A DNA stretch of 9,790 bases from Deinococcus aerophilus (GTDB lineage: Bacteria > Deinococcota > Deinococci > Deinococcales > Deinococcaceae): NCBI RefSeq assembly GCF_014647075.1, contig NZ_BMOM01000055.1, positions 1-9,790 on the forward strand, given 5' to 3'. Positions 5,952 to 9,790 of the stretch are shown here, piece after piece; the first letter of the stretch is position 1; each line of letters opens with the position of its first letter. The notes beneath the pieces were generated by a model that was given only the letters and a program-made list of their open reading frames with translations, was not told the origin of the DNA and did no database searches. The position numbers and the translations under genes are program-made.

Positions 5952-5965
5952 AGGGTACTGGCAAC
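5952..5965 (+). repeat. Copy C of the AGGGTWCTGGCAAC motif
   Basis: AGGGTACTGGCAAC begins one base after the stop of the CPBP relic, in the same orientation as copies at 1256 and 5531. It differs from copy B by one base. It may be a second IS end or the duplicate of copy B that arose with the insertion. Confidence 0.45.
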
Positions 5966-6087
5966 CCCACTTGACCTCAGCGGCGAGAGGTGGCTTCGTC
6001 GGACTGGAGCAGGCACGGTGGTGCAAGTGTGCTGGTGGAGGTTCGGGACGTGGGCGTGCAGGGCCAGGAACTCCTGAGTCCGCCGTC

Positions 6088-6153
6088 ATGAGTCTCGAGA
6101 TGGGCATCGCGTTTGGAGTGCTCATGGGCACGGCGCTGGGGACTGCCCTCTAA
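6088..6153 (+). pseudogene. Possible relic of a small glycine-rich membrane protein
   Basis: MSLEMGIAFGVLMGTALGTAL, 21 residues, ends at TAA 6151. Past the stop the same frame gives TGMGSALEA, which continues the G-x-x-x-G/ALG-type pattern seen in small GIALGVALGTALG-like membrane proteins common in bacteria. The stop and the nearby IS4-type end at 6241 suggest a broken remnant. No ribosome binding site is obvious, and I cannot name a function. Confidence 0.25.
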
Positions 6154-6240
6154 ACAGGGATGGGCAGCGCGCTTGAGGCTCGAACCCGAAACCAGTTTGG
6201 CTCGTGCTGCGTTCCGGGGAACTGGAATCAGAAGCAGGGT

Positions 6241-6258
6241 CCTCAGCACCTGACACTT
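6241..6258 (+). repeat. Left terminal inverted repeat of the IS4-type element
   Basis: CCTCAGCACCTGACACTT pairs with the right end at 7400-7417 with a single A/G difference. It lies 58 bases before the putative transposase start. Confidence 0.75.
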
Positions 6259-6315
6259 TGCGGCAAATGGCGTCCTGGACGCGGTCCGGCACAACGAAGG
6301 GCAGTATTTGGGTCT

Positions 6316-7415
6316 GTGACGATCCCCGATACTGCTCGACTGCATGCTGACACGCTGGCGACCCACCTGCACACCGCCCTGCCCCATCGCCGTCTGGACG
6401 CCCTTCGGCGTCTTGCGGAGGTGCTCCTGGCGCTGATCCAGGCCGAATCCACGCTCCACCGCAAGATTGCGCTTCACCTTCCTCGTGATGCCACCCTTGA
6501 ATCCAAGACCCGCACCGTCGCGCGGGTCTTCCACGACGCTCAACTGACCCCGCAGGACGTCACAGACGTCCTGCTTCCGCTCCTCCCTCAGGGCAAGCTG
6601 ACCTTGATCATAGATCGGTCGACCTGGCACGACGCTCAGACGGCCCTGAATATCCTGGTGCTGGGTGCCATCCTCGGCGGGGCAGTCATCCCGCTCGTGT
6701 GGTCCATCCTCCCGCATCAGGGGAACAGCAGTACCGCTGCCCGGATCCTTCTGGTCGCGCGCCTCCTGGGAGTGCTGCCCGCCCGACGCTGGGCGGTGTT
6801 GATCGCTGAGCGGGAGTTCGTCGGGCAGCAGTGGTGCTCATTTCCGCGCTGGATACGCATCCGGCAGTGTCTGCGTATCCGGGAGAACACCCGCACCCAG
6901 GATGACCTGGCCCGGGATCTATTCACCACGCTCCAACCGGGTGAGGTCCGTACGCTGTTCGAGCGGACCTAGTCTACGGCGGCTGGATGCACGTGGTCAT
7001 CACCCTGTCCCCCGCGGGGGACAGGGTGATCGTCGCCTCGGATTTGCCCGTCCTGGACGTCCTGACCACCTATCGGCTCAGGTGGGGCATCGAATTGACA
7101 TTCTCCGCCTTGAAGTCCCGCGGGCTCAACTTGGAAGCCACGCACATGACGGCCCCCGAGCGCATCTCCCGATTGTTTGGGTTGCTCAGTGTGGCCCTGG
7201 CCTGGATGACCCGGGTTGGCGTACAGGCTCTGCAGAGAGACCCACCCAGGCGAGACAAGCGGGGACGGGCGGTGGTGAGTCTGGTACGGATCGGGTGGTA
7301 GATCCTCAGTCAGGCATTGCGGTGGGGCGGTGACGCCTTCTGCAATTGCCTTGAGCTGCTCAGCACGCCATTCCTGCCGACTGGAACATCAATTTCCCGA
7401 AGTGCCAGGTGCTGA
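6316..7415 (+). pseudogene. IS4-family DDE transposase, three lesions
   Basis: The gene begins best at GTG 6316 (VTIPDTARLHADTL), inside the left repeat. The frame holds an all-helical N-terminus, then LTLIIDRSTWH with the first catalytic Asp, VLIAEREFVG where the family has ADREF, and, one frame over, [22 protein letters not shown], the Y-R-E-K signature with the catalytic Glu. Lesions: the second catalytic Asp is now Glu (GAG at 6808-6810); the frame slips by one base around 6955-6965, leaving a stop at 6970 while the correct reading [17 protein letters not shown] runs in the next frame; and a TAG at 7299-7301 stands where RIGW is normally followed by Gln, with homologous sequence (ILSQALRWGGDAF) continuing to the natural TGA at 7413. 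The restored protein would have about 367 residues, normal for this group. It should be inactive, but intact copies elsewhere in the genome could still mobilise the element. Confidence 0.85.
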
Positions 7416-7417
7416 GG
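7400..7417 (-). repeat. Right terminal inverted repeat of the IS4-type element
   Basis: AAGTGCCAGGTGCTGAGG is the complement of the left end with one mismatch. It overlaps the natural end of the transposase reading frame (TGA 7413-7415), as is common in compact IS elements. Confidence 0.75.
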
Positions 7418-7419
7418 GT

Positions 7420-7453
7420 GGGGACGATATCATGCCATATCGTCTCCCTTTTT
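7420..7453 (+). terminator. Rho-independent terminator after the IS4-type element
   Basis: An 11-pair stem (7420-7430 with 7437-7447, one G-T pair, core GACGATAT/ATATCGTC) with a CATGCC loop is followed after one C by TTTTT (7449-7453). It begins three bases past the right IS end and would stop plus-strand transcription coming through the element towards the rep gene's 3' end. Confidence 0.8.
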
Positions 7454-7469
7454 ATGCGCTCAGCATGCT

Positions 7470-7586
7470 CGTTTGTCCCATCAACCCCAGGCCCTAAACG
7501 GCGTGTACGGGCGTGCGTCTTTTGAAACCTTGCGTCAGCGTGTCTTACTTGCCAGCTGGCCCGCTGCACGGAATTGTCGGAAGAGC
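7470..7586 (+). pseudogene. ISL3-type transposase C-terminal relic with terminal repeat
   Basis: The plus strand encodes YGRASFETLRQRVLLAS (about 7505-7555), the typical C-terminus of ISL3-family transposases, which usually read VNRLKxLKRQMYGRASFDLLRxRxL. The sequence before it keeps traces of that motif but is shifted and mutated. The segment ends GTCGGAAGAGCC (7575-7586); read from the other side this is GGCTCTTCCGACAATTCCG, which resembles ISL3-family terminal repeats. So this is the right end of an ISL3-type element whose body has been lost, perhaps replaced by the IS4-type element beside it. It is too short to act. Confidence 0.5.
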
Positions 7587-7605
7587 CAAAACCGGGTCAC
7601 CCTCA
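7587..7605 (-). repeat. IS3-type end, copy at the rep 3' side
   Basis: CAAAACCGGGTCACCCTCA is the exact 19-bp inverse complement of 9542-9560. It ends three bases after the rep stop codon. Together the two copies enclose the replication module and both have their outer tip (TGAGGG) facing it. Confidence 0.75.
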
Positions 7606-7608
7606 ATC

Positions 7609-9000
7609 TCAGAGGGCCTGTTCTTCTCGTTGTTCTTCAGCCCTTAGCCGCTCTTTGAGATCGTCCACGAAGCCCTGGGCGTCGAGGGTGGCCAGCCGAT
7701 GGTGCGCCGACTCGATCAGCGGGGCTGGATCCAGTCGCCCCTGCGTCACCAGATCGCGCACCGTGTCGAGCTCAGAAAGGCTGAATTTGCGGGTGTACAG
7801 CAGCGAGATCCGCTTGGCTGTGAACACTGCGGCGGCGTCCGGCGCTAGGCCGGCGAGTTCCTCGGCCCAACCGGGGAGGGCGGGGGTTGTCTCTGCTTCC
7901 CGTTCAGGGCGAGGACGCGATGACTCTGGCTTCACTGTGATGACCTTGCCGGCTTGACTGTCCGGGTACTGGTCGGCGTTCTTGATCAGGTGGACCAGGG
8001 CGTGCGCCGCCGTCTTGCGGACCGTGAGCTGGCCAGACCGGACGAGCCGCTCGAACAGCTCGATGCGGCCGATCAGCACAGAGGTGGTGTACTGACGGGC
8101 CAGCTGCCTGGAGACCCCGTCGGTCACGCCGTGCATGCGCAGCCGGTGGAGGAGAGTGGGACTGACCGGCGTGAAATCCGGCGAAAACTCATACCTCAGG
8201 CGCTGCTCCCGGCCCCGGCCCGTGACGACGATCTGGCGCAGGTAACCGCGGCGCAGCAGCTCCTCGTGCGGTTTCTCGAGGGCCCGCCTCACGGCGTCGG
8301 GACGGACGTTCGGCAATTTGCACTGCTCGGCCAGTTCGATCAATCCGACCTCATATTCATCGACCAGCTCGTCAGGAGATTCGGGATGGTAGCGCATTGC
8401 GTCGAGCAGGCGAAAAATAATGCGGGTGCGCGGCCTGGACAGCGACTGCATGAACTCAATGTTGAGGGGCTTGGTGTAGCCGCTCCGCAGAGAGGCTACC
8501 AGCTGCTCCGCGAGTCGGAGTCTGAGCATGCTCCGTTCATCGAATCTGCCCGACTCGCCCTGATGCGTGTATTCCAGCAACTCGATGAAATGGAATTTCG
8601 CCGTGGTCCAGCGCCGGTTGGGATGGTCCCTCCAGCCTCCACCGATCTCGTACGAGGTCGTGTGCAGCCGGTCCAGACTGGTCGAGAGCATCCCCCGGTA
8701 CTTGCCGTTGCGGTGAAAGCCAGCGAGCTGCATCAGCTCAGACACCGCCAGCGTCATGATGCCGTCGTCGGGCAATCCGATGCTCATGTAGTGGTCGATC
8801 AGCGCGCTGCTGACGTCGTTGTCGATACCGTGAGGGACACCCAACTCGGGCAGGGCCCTGCAGGAGACCCGCACGAGGCGCTCTCCGTCCTGATAGGTCA
8901 CCCGCCAGGAATTCTGTCCGGCCAGCTGGTCCTGTGCCGAGACCAGGTTGAGCCGGCCCCAGTTCAGGTCATCGAAACTGCTGCGCTGTTTGTCAGTCAC
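7609..9000 (-). CDS. RepA-like plasmid replication initiator
   Basis: This 463-residue protein resembles the replication initiators of Deinococcus secondary replicons (replication initiator protein A type). It starts MTDKQRSSFDDLNWGRLNLVSAQD; conserved-looking blocks are GVPHGIDNDVSSALIDHYM (about 55-75), the winged-helix-like TLAVSELMQLAGFHRNGKYRGMLSTSLDRL (82-111), and RPRTRIIFRLLDAMRY (about 189-204), followed by a second winged-helix-like region (VRPDAVRRALEKPHEELLRRGYL). The C-terminus (about 350-463) is less conserved, Pro- and Glu-rich in the middle. It should bind the iterons upstream of its gene and open the origin. The start is GTG 9000, with AAGGGGG just upstream (9010-9004) as binding site. 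An AT-rich segment and nine iterons lie directly before the gene, a standard iteron-origin layout. The stop is three bases from an IS3-type end, yet the protein looks complete. Confidence 0.85.
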   Translation of the reverse strand: MTDKQRSSFDDLNWGRLNLVSAQDQLAGQNSWRVTYQDGERLVRVSCRALPELGVPHGIDNDVSSALIDHYMSIGLPDDGIMTLAVSELMQLAGFHRNGKYRGMLSTSLDRLHTTSYEIGGGWRDHPNRRWTTAKFHFIELLEYTHQGESGRFDERSMLRLRLAEQLVASLRSGYTKPLNIEFMQSLSRPRTRIIFRLLDAMRYHPESPDELVDEYEVGLIELAEQCKLPNVRPDAVRRALEKPHEELLRRGYLRQIVVTGRGREQRLRYEFSPDFTPVSPTLLHRLRMHGVTDGVSRQLARQYTTSVLIGRIELFERLVRSGQLTVRKTAAHALVHLIKNADQYPDSQAGKVITVKPESSRPRPEREAETTPALPGWAEELAGLAPDAAAVFTAKRISLLYTRKFSLSELDTVRDLVTQGRLDPAPLIESAHHRLATLDAQGFVDDLKERLRAEEQREEQAL

Positions 9001-9008
9001 GGGCCCCC

Positions 9009-9075
9009 TTGGTGTTGAACAACATATTCCTTACCTGGAAAAAGATCTTGACAAGTAATTGGTGAAAAACACCAA
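9009..9075. promoter_or_regulatory. AT-rich rep upstream segment with TTGGTG dyad
   Basis: This is by far the most AT-rich stretch of the window and lies between the rep start and the iterons, fitting an unwinding element and rep promoter. It contains the perfect dyad TTGGTG-AAAAA-CACCAA (9059-9075) and a further TTGGTGTT (9009-9016), a plausible operator. On the minus strand TTGTCA (9053-9048) could be a -35; no -10 is convincing. Its plus-strand complement TTGACA likewise lacks a partner. Confidence 0.5.
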
Positions 9076-9130
9076 CAAGAGGAGGGGCCAGATGCCGTCT
9101 GGGACGCAGCAGATCGACCGAACGCCATAA

Positions 9131-9365
9131 GTATGTCTCAGGTAATGCCTCGAGTATGTCTCAGCAGCCCAAAAAAATGCCGCAGGTATGTCTCAGCGAA
9201 TCCCACGGGTGTGTCCCAGGTGATGCCTGGGACACACCTGTGGGATTTGTCTGGATTCCCACGAGTGTGTCCCAGGCGGGGAACGTCGAACTCCACGGGT
9301 GTGTCTCAGGCAGTTCAGAGCAATCCCTCGGGTGTGTCCCAGGTGATGCCTCAGGTGTGTCTCAG
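9131..9365. repeat. Iteron array of the replication origin (eight direct, one inverted)
   Basis: The motif GTRTGTCYCAG occurs at 9131-9141, 9154-9164, 9186-9196, 9209-9219, 9265-9275, 9299-9309, 9332-9342 and 9355-9365 on the plus strand and at 9227-9237 inverted. Many copies extend to CCYCGGGTRTGTCYCAGG. Start-to-start steps are 23, 32, 23, 56, 34, 33 and 23 bases, near whole helical turns, so the sites face one side of the DNA. Location upstream of rep marks them as Rep-binding sites of the origin (oriV). The first three use GTATGTC, the others GTGTGTC. Reading frames through the array are repeats, not genes. Confidence 0.9.
9201..9245. repeat. Large inverted repeat inside the iteron array
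   Basis: Two 20-base arms (9201-9220 and 9226-9245) around TGATG are complementary at 19 positions, the exception being a G-T pair. Each arm holds one iteron, giving two sites head to head. Such a structure could extrude as a cruciform or act as a handcuffing or operator site for Rep. Confidence 0.85.
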
Positions 9366-9541
9366 ATAGGTGTACTGCCTTTTCGCGCCTTTTGGTGTCA
9401 CCGCCCTCCGGTGTGTGGACATCGGTGACATCAAACACGGGTGGCGGGTTATGGATGAGCACAGCGGTGTGGTCGATCATTTCTGCCGTCACGCCGGGTG
9501 CAGCCGGGAGCGGAGTTCGCGCAGCAGGGCAGGCACCTGAC

Positions 9542-9560
9542 TGAGGGTGACCCGGTTTTG
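9542..9560 (+). repeat. IS3-type left terminal repeat
   Basis: TGAGGGTGACCCGGTTTTG starts with TG as IS3-family ends do and lies 58 bases before the orfA start. The identical sequence occurs inverted at 7587-7605. No matching short target duplication is seen beside the two copies (CTGAC before this one, ATCTC after the other). Confidence 0.75.
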
Positions 9561-9599
9561 CGCAGATGGAGATAAGCCTCGACAATAGGAGGCATCATC

Positions 9600-9716
9600 A
9601 TGACCCACCGCAGAATCCATTCCGCCGAGTTCAAGCGAGACGCCGTTCAGCTCGCCCGAACGGGCGGCAACCTCTCCCACACTGCTCGCGAACTGGGCCT
9701 CAATGCCTTGGAGTGA
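9600..9716 (+). pseudogene. IS3-family transposase OrfA, truncated
   Basis: ATG 9600 is preceded by a perfect AGGAGG (9587-9592) at seven bases. The frame MTHRRIHSAEFKRDAVQLAR then TGGNLSHTARELGLN is the N-terminal helix-turn-helix of IS3-family OrfA, in which SAEFKRDAVQL and ARELGL are typical. Around codon 36 the homology stops, and the frame ends at TGA 9714 after only 38 residues, where about 90-100 with a leucine zipper would be expected. The sequence beyond is unrelated, so another element has probably inserted or a deletion occurred. The remaining peptide could still bind the IS end but lacks the zipper and cannot form the OrfAB fusion. It belongs to the same element as the repeat at 9542. 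Confidence 0.8.
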
Positions 9717-9722
9717 CCCCCC

Positions 9723-9784
<62 letters not shown>

Positions 9785-9790
9785 GAGCCG

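Larger units (their letters stand above)
6241..7417 (+). mobile_element. IS4-type insertion sequence, complete but inactive
   Basis: The element is about 1177 bp, bounded by imperfect terminal inverted repeats CCTCAGCACCTGACACTT (6241-6258) and the complement of 7400-7417; 17 of 18 bases agree. The single transposase gene fills it. No target-site duplication is recognisable in the flanks, so the insertion is old or the edges were rearranged. The transposase carries several lesions. Confidence 0.8.

Noticed and set aside
6945..6975. Programmed frameshift joining two transposase ORFs
   Set aside because: IS4-family elements encode one ORF, no A-rich slippery site is present, and a further nonsense codon at 7299 shows decay.
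7954..9018. Plus-strand frame of 354 codons
   Set aside because: It is antisense to rep; composition follows the complement of rep codons and no family signal is visible.
9131..9365. CRISPR array
   Set aside because: The repeat core is only 11 bases, spacing varies between 23 and 34, one unit is inverted, and there are no cas genes; position upstream of rep explains it as iterons.
9451..9540. Short plus-strand frame MDEHSGVVDHF...
   Set aside because: It is 29 codons with no binding site or recognisable similarity; the 9366-9541 stretch is best left as intergenic with only a weak TGTCACCG/CGGTGACA repeat.
9133..9585. Frames through the iteron array on both strands (up to 130 codons)
   Set aside because: Their peptides are repeats of the iteron sequence (GVSQVMP, HTRG), which explains the open frames without coding.

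Overview
The window reads as part of a secondary replicon (plasmid, megaplasmid or second chromosome) of a Deinococcus-type bacterium. This rests on the high GC content, a ParA with the [11 protein letters not shown]-loop that I associate with Deinococcus secondary replicons, a RepA-like initiator of the same lineage, a leaderless-type promoter (TANNNT seven bases before the ATG) at parA, and many insertion-sequence remains. The assignment comes from recalled family resemblance, not from a database search.

Layout. 1-1257: a minus-strand queuosine pair, the 5' end of queD and a queuosine-precursor transporter that overlaps it by one base, preceded by a hairpin-rich leader, a possible 57-residue ORF and a promoter overlapped by two dyads. 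1258-1941: an IS6-like transposase relic, a strong hairpin and about 320 bases with no gene. 1942-3209: a tyrosine integrase broken by a frameshift and by loss of its catalytic C-terminus. 3210-3734: no gene, several inverted repeats. 3735-5448: an intact partition cassette, parA-parB on the minus strand with a parS-like palindrome at each end. 5531-5965: a frameshifted, 5'-truncated CPBP membrane protease between two copies of a short motif that also marks the IS6-like relic. 6241-7417: a complete but dead IS4-type element with both terminal repeats, followed by a terminator and an ISL3-type relic. 7606-9541: a replication module (rep gene, AT-rich segment, nine iterons) bracketed by inverted copies of one 19-bp IS3-type end. 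9542-9790: the left end of an IS3-type element whose orfA is cut off at codon 36, then an unidentified sequence with a strong hairpin.

How it fits together. The intact genes are those a replicon needs (parA, parB, parS, rep, iterons) plus the queuosine genes. Almost everything between them is inactivated mobile DNA. The replication module carries IS3-type ends at both borders, which suggests it moved as a cassette or joined this molecule by IS-mediated fusion. I found no convincing new defence or biosynthetic system. The best leads are the partition-site layout, the helically phased iterons with a 40-bp cruciform-like core, the IS-bracketed origin and the structured leader of the queuosine transporter.
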